A stretch of 9,821 nt of DNA from Halanaerobiales bacterium (lineage in GTDB: Bacteria > Bacillota > Halanaerobiia > Halanaerobiales > M55B127). The stretch is from contig JAIPEV010000054.1 in NCBI GenBank assembly GCA_021736965.1, positions 1 through 9,821 on the forward strand, written 5' to 3'. The translations under genes and the position numbers were made by a program. The notes beneath the pieces are model-generated. The model was not told where the DNA came from. It worked only from the letters and a program-made list of their open reading frames with translations, and searched no databases. Shown in pieces: positions 1-7,070 of the stretch; position 1 is the stretch's first letter; each line of letters starts with the position of its first letter.

Positions 1-121
1 CAACTTAAAAGATGCAAGTCTAAAACATAATGATATTATAAGATGTCTACGTAAAAAAAGTGTAAAAGAAACAAAACAGGCGGTTGTAGATCATATTAGA
101 ACCTTATCTGAGATGGTGTAA
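1..121 (+). CDS. C-terminal end of a GntR-family (FCD domain) transcriptional regulator, partial
   Basis: The window opens inside a reading frame that can be read from position 2 to a TAA at 119-121, giving 39 residues. The pattern is a His (HNDII), then a leucine and a charged stretch, then a Val-Val-Asp-His-Ile block. This matches the last two helices of the FCD ligand-binding domain of FadR-type GntR regulators, where the two histidines belong to the metal or carboxylate-binding site. Both histidines are kept here. The DNA-binding half lies outside the window. The gene ends 64 bases before the start of ridA, in the same direction and with no visible terminator between them, so it is a good candidate regulator of the operon that follows. 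The family call rests on a short fragment. Confidence 0.6.
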   Translation, partial: NLKDASLKHNDIIRCLRKKSVKETKQAVVDHIRTLSEMV

Positions 122-152
122 AAACATATAAAAACAGATATTTTTTAAGATG

Positions 153-163
153 ATTGTTACAAT
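153..163. promoter_or_regulatory. Candidate GntR-type operator overlapping a -10-like box upstream of ridA
   Basis: ATTGT-T-ACAAT is a perfect inverted repeat with a one-base centre. It contains the GT(N)AC core typical of FadR-subfamily GntR operators. The right half overlaps TACAAT (158-163), which fits a -10 hexamer at five of six positions; no convincing -35 is seen 16-18 bases upstream. The site lies 22 bases before the ridA start and directly downstream of a GntR gene, so autoregulation or repression of the operon is plausible. It is short and could arise by chance. Confidence 0.3.
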
Positions 164-171
164 ATAGTCTT

Positions 172-178
172 AGGAGGG
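172..178 (+). promoter_or_regulatory. Shine-Dalgarno site that decides the ridA start
   Basis: AGGAGGG is an almost perfect anti-16S match. It lies one base from the TTG at 180 but seven bases from the GTG at 186. Normal spacing therefore favours the GTG as the true start. Confidence 0.7.
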
Positions 179-185
179 ATTGAAA

Positions 186-566
186 GTGAAAAAAGAAGCA
201 GTATATACAAAAAAAGCACCTGAACCAGGTAATTATTCACAGGCTATAAAGTATAATGGTCTAATCTTTGTTTCAGGTCAAACTGCTGATGATATAAATA
301 CAGGTAAACCGATTCATGGCAGTGTAGCAAATCAGACAAAAATTATTTTAACAAACATAAAAAATATTTTAAAAGAAGCTGGATCAGGTTTAGATAAAGT
401 ATTAAAGGTTAATGTATATATTTCAAAGATGGAAGGTAAAAAAGAGATGGATAAAGTATATAAAGAGTTCTTTAATGGAGATATTCCTCCAGCTAGAATA
501 GCGATGGCTGTTAAAGGTCTAGATGCTGGACTTGATGTTGAGATTGATGTTATTGCTCATCAATAA
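186..566 (+). CDS. ridA: RidA family reactive enamine/imine deaminase (Rid/YjgF/UK114)
   Basis: Small single-domain protein of about 126 residues, the usual RidA size. RidA proteins are cytosolic trimers that hydrolyse the 2-aminoacrylate-type enamines/imines released by PLP-dependent dehydratases. Family landmarks, numbered from the upstream TTG at 180, are the Gly-Leu-Ile-Phe-Val-Ser-Gly-Gln strand (27-34), the Pro-Pro-Ala-Arg block with the substrate-carboxylate arginine at about residue 106, and the terminal Val-Glu-Ile-Asp-Val-Ile-Ala strand with Glu121. The GTG at 186 is chosen over the TTG at 180 because of the ribosome binding site spacing. The gene lies 22 bases upstream of a threonine-dehydratase-like gene, the classical source of RidA substrates, so it probably protects that enzyme step. 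A more specialised Rid subgroup with another imine substrate is possible. Confidence 0.9.
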   Translation: MKKEAVYTKKAPEPGNYSQAIKYNGLIFVSGQTADDINTGKPIHGSVANQTKIILTNIKNILKEAGSGLDKVLKVNVYISKMEGKKEMDKVYKEFFNGDIPPARIAMAVKGLDAGLDVEIDVIAHQ

Positions 567-588
567 GATTAACTAAGGAGATATTGAT

Positions 589-1551
589 ATGGATATAACC
601 CTTTCAGAAATTTATGAAGCTAGAAACTTAATAAAAAATTTAACTAAAAACACACCGCTATATAAAAGTAAATACCTATCTAATGATAAGACAGATATTT
701 ACTATAAGTTGGAATTCTTACAAGATACCAGAAGTTTCAAAGTAAGAGGAGCAGCAAACTTTGCCCTACATCTAGATGATAGAGAACTTAATAATGGCTT
801 AATAACATATTCGACAGGAAATCATGGCAGAGCAACAGCTCATGTTGCAAAAAAACTAGGTACAGATGCAAAGATTTGTATTTCTAAAAATGTATTAAAT
901 AACAAAATTGAAGGAATAAAAAAATCTGGTGGAGATGTAATTATATATGGAAATAGTCAAGATCAGGCCAAAGAAAAAGCAGTAAAACTATCTGAAACAG
1001 AAGGTAGAGCAGTTGTTCCTCCTTTTGATAATAAATATATCATATGTGGTCAGGGAACAATTGGTTTAGAAATTTTAGAAAAGTTACCTAATTTAGATAG
1101 TATTTTAATACCTCTAAGTGGTGGTGGATTAATAAGTGGGATTTCTTATCTAGTAAAAAGTTTTAATCCTGAATGTAAGGTATATGGTATAAGTATGAAA
1201 AAAGGTGCAGCAATGTATGAAAGTATTCAAAAAGATAAACCTGTTTTAGTAGATGAAGTAGACAGCCTTGCAGACAGCTTACAAGGAGGCATACTTTTAG
1301 ACAATAAATATACTTTTAAGATGGTTCAAAGGTATGTTGATCAGATAGTTTTAGTCACTGAAAAAGAAATTAAAGATGCCATGATTTTTGCATTTGAAAA
1401 AGAACATTTTGTTCTTGAAGGTGCAGCAGCAGTGAGTATTGCAGCCTTACTGGCTGATAAAATAAGTTATCTGGGAGAAAAGTCAGCTTTTGTTCTCACA
1501 GGTAGTAATGTAGATAATGATTCGTTTTTAAGAACCATTGATTCAAAATAA
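589..1551 (+). CDS. eutB: PLP-dependent threonine dehydratase-like enzyme, resembling hydroxyectoine-utilization dehydratase EutB
   Basis: Fold-type II PLP enzyme of 320 residues, the length of catabolic threonine dehydratases or serine racemases that lack the C-terminal ACT regulatory domain. Visible motifs are Ser-Phe-Lys-Val-Arg-Gly-Ala (49-55) with Lys51 as the PLP Schiff-base lysine, Ser-Thr-Gly-Asn-His-Gly (75-80) for substrate binding, the Ser-Gly-Gly-Gly phosphate loop (177-180), and a C-terminal Leu-Thr-Gly-Ser-Asn-Val-Asp block (303-309). The Ser-Leu-Ala-Asp-Ser-Leu-Gln-Gly-Gly-Ile stretch (226-235) resembles what I remember of EutB proteins. An AAGGAG site lies eight bases before the ATG. 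The position between ridA and a DoeA-like gene supports a role in compatible-solute or hydroxy-amino-acid catabolism. A plain L-threonine/L-serine dehydratase or a racemase remains possible; the PLP family is certain, the EutB assignment moderate. Confidence 0.72.
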   Translation: MDITLSEIYEARNLIKNLTKNTPLYKSKYLSNDKTDIYYKLEFLQDTRSFKVRGAANFALHLDDRELNNGLITYSTGNHGRATAHVAKKLGTDAKICISKNVLNNKIEGIKKSGGDVIIYGNSQDQAKEKAVKLSETEGRAVVPPFDNKYIICGQGTIGLEILEKLPNLDSILIPLSGGGLISGISYLVKSFNPECKVYGISMKKGAAMYESIQKDKPVLVDEVDSLADSLQGGILLDNKYTFKMVQRYVDQIVLVTEKEIKDAMIFAFEKEHFVLEGAAAVSIAALLADKISYLGEKSAFVLTGSNVDNDSFLRTIDSK

Positions 1552-1565
1552 GGAGAGATTCAGTG

Positions 1566-2735
1566 ATGGCTATATTTGAAGTCAGTGAGTATAAAAATAG
1601 ATTAAAAAAGATCAAAGAAAGGATGGATAAAGCTGGTATTCAAGTTCTTTTAGCAACCCATCCTGCCAATCTGAATTATGTTACAGGTTATGATGGTTGG
1701 TCTTTTTATGTTCATCAAGGAGGATTAGTTTTTATTGATCGTGAAGAACCAATTTGGTTTGGGAGAGAACAGGATCGAAATGGTGCTCGAATAACCACCT
1801 GGTTAAAGGAAGAAAATATTTATGGATACCAAGATGATTATGTTCAATCATTGACTAAACACCCAATGGATTATATGTCTGATATTTTAAAAAATTTAGG
1901 ATATGAAAAGGCACAAATCGGGGTAGAAATGGATAACTATTACTTTACACCAAGAGCACTTAATTCAATCAAAGATAATTTACCTAATGTTAAAATTATT
2001 GATGCAAATAGGCTGATACCATTAGTTAGACAGGTTAAAAGTAATCAAGAGATTGAGTATATGAAAATGGCAAGCAGAATTGTTGAAAAGACTATGGAGA
2101 CAGCCATTGATGCCATTGATCAAGGTGTTAGAGAAGGAGATGCAGCAGCAGAAGTATATAAGGCTCAAATTAGTGGTACTAAAGATTTTACCGGAGACTA
2201 TACTGCGATTGCTCCAATAATGCCTTCAGCAGAGAGAACCTCTACAGCTCATTTAACTTGGACAGATCGGAAATATAAAATGGGAGATGTAGTCTTACTC
2301 GAGTTAGCAGGAAGTAAGCATAAGTACCATGCACCACTTTCCAGGACTTTATTTATTGGTGACCCATCAGATGAGTTAATAGAGATAGCGAAAGTAGTTG
2401 TAAATGGTTTAAATCAAACCTTAGCTTTTATTGAACCTGGTATAACCTGTGAAGAAGTGGAAGAAAAGTGGAGAAAATCAATTGCAAGCAGTAAAGTAGT
2501 TAAAGAATCAAGAGTAGGTTATTCATATGGATTAAACTATCCACCAGACTGGGGTGAACATACTGCTAGTTTAAGACCGGGTGATAAAACAATTTTAAAA
2601 CCAAATATGACATTCCACTTTATGCCTGGAATTTGGTTGGATAAATTTGGATTTGAAAATAGTGAACCTTTTTTTATTACAGAAAATGGGTGTGAAACTT
2701 TTGTAGACTTTCCTAGAAAATTATTTATAAAATGA
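1566..2735 (+). CDS. doeA: M24-family (creatinase/aminopeptidase P fold) hydrolase, probable ectoine hydrolase DoeA/EutD
   Basis: A 389-residue protein with the two-domain creatinase/prolidase layout: N-terminal domain to about 155, pita-bread catalytic domain after that (numbering here starts from the GTG at 1563). The Thr-Gly-Tyr-Asp-Gly-Trp-Ser-Phe-Tyr-Val-His-Gln block (41-52) and the Gly-Leu-Asn-Tyr-Pro-Pro-Asp-Trp-Gly-Glu block (323-332) match my memory of DoeA/EutD, which hydrolyses the ectoine ring to N-acetyl-2,4-diaminobutyrate. By eye, four of the five usual M24 metal ligands are replaced: the first Asp by Glu247, the second Asp by Pro258, the His by Tyr320, and a Glu by Met354. 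This points to a metal-independent, creatinase-like hydrolase rather than a peptidase. Glu247 may correspond to the catalytic Glu of EutD. ATG 1566 is ten bases after AGGAG, while the GTG at 1563 is also possible. Annotation as Xaa-Pro dipeptidase would be misleading. Confidence 0.75.
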   Translation: MAIFEVSEYKNRLKKIKERMDKAGIQVLLATHPANLNYVTGYDGWSFYVHQGGLVFIDREEPIWFGREQDRNGARITTWLKEENIYGYQDDYVQSLTKHPMDYMSDILKNLGYEKAQIGVEMDNYYFTPRALNSIKDNLPNVKIIDANRLIPLVRQVKSNQEIEYMKMASRIVEKTMETAIDAIDQGVREGDAAAEVYKAQISGTKDFTGDYTAIAPIMPSAERTSTAHLTWTDRKYKMGDVVLLELAGSKHKYHAPLSRTLFIGDPSDELIEIAKVVVNGLNQTLAFIEPGITCEEVEEKWRKSIASSKVVKESRVGYSYGLNYPPDWGEHTASLRPGDKTILKPNMTFHFMPGIWLDKFGFENSEPFFITENGCETFVDFPRKLFIK

Positions 2736-2772
2736 TGGGATGAGTCTCAATCTTCAAAGGGGTGATACTTAA

Positions 2773-3333
2773 ATGGATTTTTTAGAAAAATTAAACAACA
2801 TAATAAGAAAATTAGAAGAATTTATCCTAGCCTATGGGGTTCTAACCATGGCTGCACTTACCATTATTAATGTTATTTCCAGAAACTTTTTTAATCACGG
2901 GCTTTCATTTGCAACCGAAATAAATGAATTTTTAATTGTTTTCATTACTTTCTTAGGGACAAGTTATGCGGCTAGAAATGGTAGACATATAAGAATGTCA
3001 GCTCTATTTGATATAGCAAATAAGAAAATAAAAAAGATTATGGTATATATTATGACTGGTGGTACAGCCTTAATTATGTATTATGTAACTTATTTATCCG
3101 CCATATATGTTTATAGAGTGTTTTTAAATGGTCGGATGAGTCCAGTAATGAGAGTTCCATTATACTTAATCTGGATCTTTGTTCCAATTGGCTTATTAAT
3201 GACAGATATTCATTATACTTTAGCCTTCATTAAAAATATTATAGAAGATGATGTATGGATATCTTTTGAAGAACAATCCGAATATGAAGACTTAGAAACA
3301 GCTATGAGAAAAGATCAATGTTTAAAACAATAG
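2773..3333 (+). CDS. TRAP transporter small membrane subunit (DctQ/TeaB/UehB type)
   Basis: A 186-residue membrane protein with four predicted helices at about 16-36, 52-67, 88-114 and 128-153, the standard DctQ topology. The loop Ala-Arg-Asn-Gly-Arg-His-Ile-Arg-Met (67-75) between helices 2 and 3 is the family signature. The acidic C-terminal tail (158-175) is cytoplasmic and somewhat longer than in minimal DctQ proteins. DctQ pairs with the large DctM subunit to form the sodium-dependent secondary transporter that receives ligand from the periplasmic or surface-tethered binding protein. A ribosome binding site AAAGGGGTGA (2756-2765) lies seven bases before the ATG. The gene lies 37 bases after the M24 gene and 43 bases before dctM, so all are probably co-transcribed. 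The substrate cannot be read from this subunit. Confidence 0.92.
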   Translation: MDFLEKLNNIIRKLEEFILAYGVLTMAALTIINVISRNFFNHGLSFATEINEFLIVFITFLGTSYAARNGRHIRMSALFDIANKKIKKIMVYIMTGGTALIMYYVTYLSAIYVYRVFLNGRMSPVMRVPLYLIWIFVPIGLLMTDIHYTLAFIKNIIEDDVWISFEEQSEYEDLETAMRKDQCLKQ

Positions 3334-3376
3334 ATTAAATAGTAGTTATAAAACCAGAAGTGAGGAGATGAGATAG

Positions 3377-4660
3377 ATGTTGGCTTTAATGGGAGCTATA
3401 ATGATTTTACTGTTATTTTTAGGTTTTCCAATGATGATTCCATTATTAACTGCACCACTTGTTATAATGCATTTTTACTATCCTGCCTTTGATGCAATGA
3501 TCTTAGTTCAGCAGATGATAGCTGGTATTTTACCTGCTTCCTTAATAGCGGTACCTATGTTTATATTTGCTGCAGATATTATGTCAGCAGGAGAGATGTC
3601 AAATAGATTGGTTGATTTTGTAAAAGTCTTTGTAGGCCATGTTCGAGGTGGTATGGCAATTACTACAGCTGCAGCCTGCACATTTTTCGGTGCAATATCA
3701 GGTTCTACTCAGGCTACAGTTGTTGCAATTGGAGGTACAATGAGGCCCTATCTTTTAAGGGATGGTTATGATGATTCTTTTACAACTGCATTAATTATCA
3801 ATTCAAGTGATATAGCATTACTGATTCCACCTAGTATTGGGATGATAGTTTATGGAGTTGTTAGTGGTACTTCAATTGGAGAACTTTTCATTGCAGGTAT
3901 TGGTCCAGGTTTATTAATCTTATTTATGTTTGCATTATATAGTTACTTTTATGCAAAGTTTAAAAACATACCTATCCATGATAAAGCTAGTTGGCCAGAA
4001 AGATGGAGAATTACAAAAAGGGCTTTAGTAGCTTTTGGTTTTCCAGCAATTATTATTGGTGGTATTTATTCTGGATTTTTTAGTCCAACAGAGGCAGCTG
4101 CTGCCTCAGTATTTTATGCTGCAGCAGTAGAGATAATAATTTATAGAAATCTTAAAATCAGAGATCTAAAGGATATTGCTTTGTCTACAGGTCTTGTTAC
4201 AGGGGTCGTATTTATATTAGTAGGATCTGGGGTTGCTTTTTCTTGGTTGATCTCATTAGCTAGAATACCACAACAGATCTTACCAGGAATAATCGGTCCT
4301 GCTCCAACTCAAACCTGGGTATTATTTATTATTGCAGTTGCCTTTTTTATCGGATGTATGTTTGTAGATCCGATTGTAGTAATTATGATTTTGACACCAA
4401 TCTTTAAACCTGTAGTTACATCATTAGGCATTGATCCTGTATTAGTTGGTACTATGGTTACATTACAGGCAGCAATTGGATCAGCAACACCACCCTTTGG
4501 GTGTGATATATTTACTGCTATTGCTGTATTTAAAAGACCATATTTTGAGGTTATCAAAAAGACACCGGTATTTATTGCGATGCTCTTAGTTGTATCAGCA
4601 TTATTAATTTTCTACCCAGATGTAGCATTATTCTTAAGAGATCTAGCTTATGGTTACTAA
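3377..4660 (+). CDS. TRAP transporter large permease subunit (DctM/TeaC/UehC type)
   Basis: A 427-residue, very hydrophobic protein with roughly 11-12 membrane segments, the normal DctM size. Conserved landmarks are Val-Pro-Met-Phe-Ile-Phe-Ala-Ala-Asp-Ile-Met (59-69), Gly-Ala-Ile-Ser-Gly-Ser (105-110), the Leu-Ile-Pro-Pro-Ser-Ile-Gly re-entrant hairpin motif (149-155), Phe-Ser-Pro-Thr-Glu-Ala-Ala-Ala (235-242) and Thr-Pro-Pro-Phe-Gly (371-375). It forms the sodium-coupled translocation path with the preceding DctQ. A GAGGAG site (3362-3367) precedes the ATG by nine bases. Only 16 bases separate its stop from the M20 gene, indicating tight co-transcription. The family is certain; specificity for an ectoine-like solute is inferred from the neighbouring catabolic genes and the binding protein. 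Confidence 0.95.
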   Translation: MLALMGAIMILLLFLGFPMMIPLLTAPLVIMHFYYPAFDAMILVQQMIAGILPASLIAVPMFIFAADIMSAGEMSNRLVDFVKVFVGHVRGGMAITTAAACTFFGAISGSTQATVVAIGGTMRPYLLRDGYDDSFTTALIINSSDIALLIPPSIGMIVYGVVSGTSIGELFIAGIGPGLLILFMFALYSYFYAKFKNIPIHDKASWPERWRITKRALVAFGFPAIIIGGIYSGFFSPTEAAAASVFYAAAVEIIIYRNLKIRDLKDIALSTGLVTGVVFILVGSGVAFSWLISLARIPQQILPGIIGPAPTQTWVLFIIAVAFFIGCMFVDPIVVIMILTPIFKPVVTSLGIDPVLVGTMVTLQAAIGSATPPFGCDIFTAIAVFKRPYFEVIKKTPVFIAMLLVVSALLIFYPDVALFLRDLAYGY

Positions 4661-4676
4661 TAGGGGGAATTAATTA

Positions 4677-5855
4677 ATGGACATCAAAAAAGAAATTAAA
4701 GATTTAAAAGTTGAATTAATAGAACTTAGGAGAGATTTCCATCAGCATCCTGAATTGGGTTTTAAAGAGTTTAGAACTGCAGAAATTGTAGCTGAATATT
4801 TAAAAGGGCTAGGATTAGAGGTAAAAGAAAAGGTAGCTAAAACAGGTGTTGTTGGTTTACTTAAAGGTGATAAGCCTGGGAAAACCCTGATGTTGAGAGC
4901 AGATATGGATGCTTTACCGATAACAGAAAAAAACGAAATAGAATATAAGTCACAAAAAGAAGGTGTAATGCATGCCTGTGGTCATGATGGTCATACTGCA
5001 ATGTTGATGGTAGCAGCAAAGATCTTAGCAAGACATAAAGATAAAATTAATGGAAATCTAAAGTTTGTCTTTCAACCAAATGAAGAAACAGCTGGAGCCA
5101 AAATGATGATTGAAGAGGGTGTATTAGAAGACCCTAAAGTTGATGGGGCATTTGGAATACATCTTTGGACTCCAATAGAAAGTGGGAAAATTGCAATTTC
5201 CCGTGGAGCTGTAATGGGTGGTTTATATGAGTTTGAACTAAAAATTACCGGTAAAGGTGGTCATACTTCTGCTCCTCATACTGCAGTTGATCCAATAGTA
5301 GTTGCTAGTAGTATTATACAAAACGTTCAGGCAATCCAGACTAGAGAAATTGACCCTTTAAAACCAACTCTGATAATGTTTGGACAGATTAATGGAGGTA
5401 CTGCTACAAATATTATACCTGAAGAAACAACTTTAAGAGGGACAATCAGATATTTATACAGAGATCTTTTAGAAAATGAAGAAAGACCAAGAGAAAGATT
5501 TGAAAGAATAATCGAAAATACCTGTAAATCATATCGGGCAGACTATGAAATTAAATATATAGTAGAAAGTCCACCGGTTTACAATAATGATAGAATGGTT
5601 GATTATGTATTTGAAACTGCTAAAGAAGTACTAAATAACAGTAAAGATATAGTTAATTATACAAATCTAGCTGGTGAAGACTTTGGAGAATTTTCTGATA
5701 AAGTACCATCTACATTTTATTTTATTGGTACGGGTAATAAAGACAAAGAGACTGATTATGCACACCATCATCCTAGATTTAATATAGATGAAGAAACTTT
5801 AATAACCGGTGTGGAAATGCATGTTAGAAGTGCACTAAACTTTTTATCTAAGTAA
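4677..5855 (+). CDS. M20D-family metal-dependent amidohydrolase (N-acyl-amino-acid deacylase/hippurate hydrolase-like)
   Basis: A 392-residue protein covering a full M20D domain. An N-terminal Arg-Arg-Asp-Phe-His-Gln-His-Pro-Glu-Leu motif (18-27) is followed by His-Ala-Cys-Gly-His-Asp-Gly-His (99-106) with metal ligands Cys101 and His103, Asn-Glu-Glu (135-137) supplying the general base and a ligand glutamate, His162 as the next ligand, and His-His-Pro-Arg-Phe (364-368) giving the last ligand. A lid or dimerisation domain spans about 187-300. All catalytic residues are present, so it should be active. Relatives cleave N-acetyl, benzoyl or indoleacetyl groups from amino acids. Between transporter genes and downstream of a DoeA-like hydrolase, it is a reasonable candidate for deacetylating N-acetyl-diaminobutyrate, a job normally done by the unrelated DoeB/EutE. 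That role is inference; the enzyme family is certain. The AGGGGG site (4662-4667) is well placed. Confidence 0.9.
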   Translation: MDIKKEIKDLKVELIELRRDFHQHPELGFKEFRTAEIVAEYLKGLGLEVKEKVAKTGVVGLLKGDKPGKTLMLRADMDALPITEKNEIEYKSQKEGVMHACGHDGHTAMLMVAAKILARHKDKINGNLKFVFQPNEETAGAKMMIEEGVLEDPKVDGAFGIHLWTPIESGKIAISRGAVMGGLYEFELKITGKGGHTSAPHTAVDPIVVASSIIQNVQAIQTREIDPLKPTLIMFGQINGGTATNIIPEETTLRGTIRYLYRDLLENEERPRERFERIIENTCKSYRADYEIKYIVESPPVYNNDRMVDYVFETAKEVLNNSKDIVNYTNLAGEDFGEFSDKVPSTFYFIGTGNKDKETDYAHHHPRFNIDEETLITGVEMHVRSALNFLSK

Positions 5856-5954
5856 AATATCTTATAAAATCAAGGGGGCTGATAGAAAATATAAAAATGA
5901 ATTTAATATTTATTGAAATTATTTCTTAAAATTCAAAAGGGGGAAAAATAAAAA
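5856..5954 (+). other. Spacer of 99 bases before the binding-protein gene
   Basis: This is the longest gap inside the probable operon. It holds two G-rich Shine-Dalgarno-like stretches, AAGGGGG near 5872 and AAAAGGGGG near 5935. Only the second is correctly placed, ten bases before the dctP ATG. The first is followed 18 bases later by a ten-codon ORF that is too far away for efficient initiation. No good promoter is visible. The gap may be an mRNA processing or stability element letting the binding protein be made in excess, but nothing proves it. Confidence 0.3.
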
Positions 5955-7001
5955 ATGAGAAAAATCTATCAAGTTATGATTTTTAGTTTAGTAGCAGTAA
6001 TGATGTTTGGTGTATTTAATATAGGTACTGTTCAGGCAGCTGATTATAATTGGAAGTTTGCTCTAGAGGAAATAGAAGGTAGTGTACAGCATGAGTGGGC
6101 TTTAGAATTTGCTAGAAGAATGGAAGAAAAGTCTGATGGAGCTGTAAATATAGATATCTATCCATATGGTGCTTTAGGTACTAGTGGAGACATTTCAGAA
6201 CAGACCATGAATGGTATTTTAGAGTTTGCATTTTCAACTCCAAGTTGGTTTGCTACAACAATACCTGAAGCTGGACTATTTTCATTACACTATATTTGGT
6301 CTGACAATCTAGAAGTAAATAAATATGTAATGGAAAATAGTGAAGCAATTTATCAAGATCTATCAAGTATCTATAATGATAAAGGTCTTAAACTACTACA
6401 GGTATTTCATGAAGGTTGGCAAGTATGGACAGCGAATAAGCCAATTAGAGAACCTAAAGACTTTGAAGGCGTTAAGATTAGAGTTATGGGAGATCCAATC
6501 TTAATAAAAAATTATCAGGCATATGGTGCTAATGCAGTACGTTTAGCTTATTCAGAAATCTATAGTTCACTACAGTTAAATATGATTGATGCTCAGGTAC
6601 AGCCTTATTTTGCAACTCAGGAAATGAAGTTTTATGAACAACAAGATTACCTGATTGAAGCAAAACAGGTTCCATTTATTACTGGTGTAATTATAAACCA
6701 GAACTTCTTTAACAACCTATCTGAAGAGTATCAAAATATGATTATTAATACTTCAAGAGAAATGACAGACTATATTTTTGAAGTGCAAAAAGATCTAAAT
6801 GCTAAAAGACTAGATATGATGTTAGAAGACAAACCTAGTCTAGAAGTTATTAGATTAAAAGAAGAAGAAAGACAAGAATTTGCTAAAAAAGCAAAAACAG
6901 TATGGGAAAGTTATAAAAATGATGTAGGAGAGAATGGAGCAGAAATCTTAGAAAAACTATTATCTGAAATTGCAGAAGCAGAAGAGAGATTTGCTGAGTA
7001 G
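5955..7001 (+). CDS. TRAP transporter solute-binding protein (DctP family, TeaA/UehA-like)
   Basis: A 348-residue secreted protein. The signal peptide has Lys/Arg at 2-3, a hydrophobic core at 7-21 and likely cleavage after Ala28 or Ala29. It binds ligand outside the membrane and delivers it to DctQM. The mature part follows my memory of the ectoine-binding protein TeaA closely: Asn-Trp-Lys-Phe-Ala-Leu-Glu-Glu-Ile-Glu-Gly (32-42) and Glu-Gln-Thr-Met-Asn-Gly-Ile-Leu-Glu-Phe (82-91). The conserved Lys-Ile-Arg-Val (174-177) carries Arg176, the DctP carboxylate-binding arginine. By eye, TeaA ligand residues Glu9, Arg144 and Phe209 correspond to Glu39, Arg176 and Phe241, while Phe66, Trp167 and Asn184 become Trp98, Tyr199 and Gln216. 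No lipobox cysteine is seen, so the anchoring mode is unclear. The gene is last before a strong terminator. Confidence 0.9.
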   Translation: MRKIYQVMIFSLVAVMMFGVFNIGTVQAADYNWKFALEEIEGSVQHEWALEFARRMEEKSDGAVNIDIYPYGALGTSGDISEQTMNGILEFAFSTPSWFATTIPEAGLFSLHYIWSDNLEVNKYVMENSEAIYQDLSSIYNDKGLKLLQVFHEGWQVWTANKPIREPKDFEGVKIRVMGDPILIKNYQAYGANAVRLAYSEIYSSLQLNMIDAQVQPYFATQEMKFYEQQDYLIEAKQVPFITGVIINQNFFNNLSEEYQNMIINTSREMTDYIFEVQKDLNAKRLDMMLEDKPSLEVIRLKEEERQEFAKKAKTVWESYKNDVGENGAEILEKLLSEIAEAEERFAE

Positions 7002-7012
7002 TAAATGAAAAG

Positions 7013-7042
7013 AAAAAGGGGCTCTAATTGAGCCCCTTTTTT
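7013..7042 (+). terminator. Strong intrinsic terminator after the TRAP binding-protein gene
   Basis: A perfect stem, GGGGCTC (7018-7024) with GAGCCCC (7030-7036), has a five-base TAATT loop, is extended by flanking A and T runs, and ends in six T residues. It starts 12 bases after the dctP stop. It is by far the most GC-rich stem in the window. It marks the end of the main operon or a partial stop that raises binding-protein mRNA over the downstream gene. Confidence 0.93.
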
Positions 7043-7070
7043 AACAAAAGTTAAAATAAGAGGTGGGAGA

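Noticed and set aside
4309..4557. Minus-strand 82-codon ORF inside the TRAP large subunit gene
   Set aside because: It lies wholly within the strongly supported dctM gene, has low-complexity composition and no ribosome binding site, so it is a shadow frame.
5897..5929. Ten-codon ORF in the spacer before the binding-protein gene
   Set aside because: The nearest Shine-Dalgarno-like stretch is about 18 bases away, too far for normal initiation, and the peptide is too short to judge.
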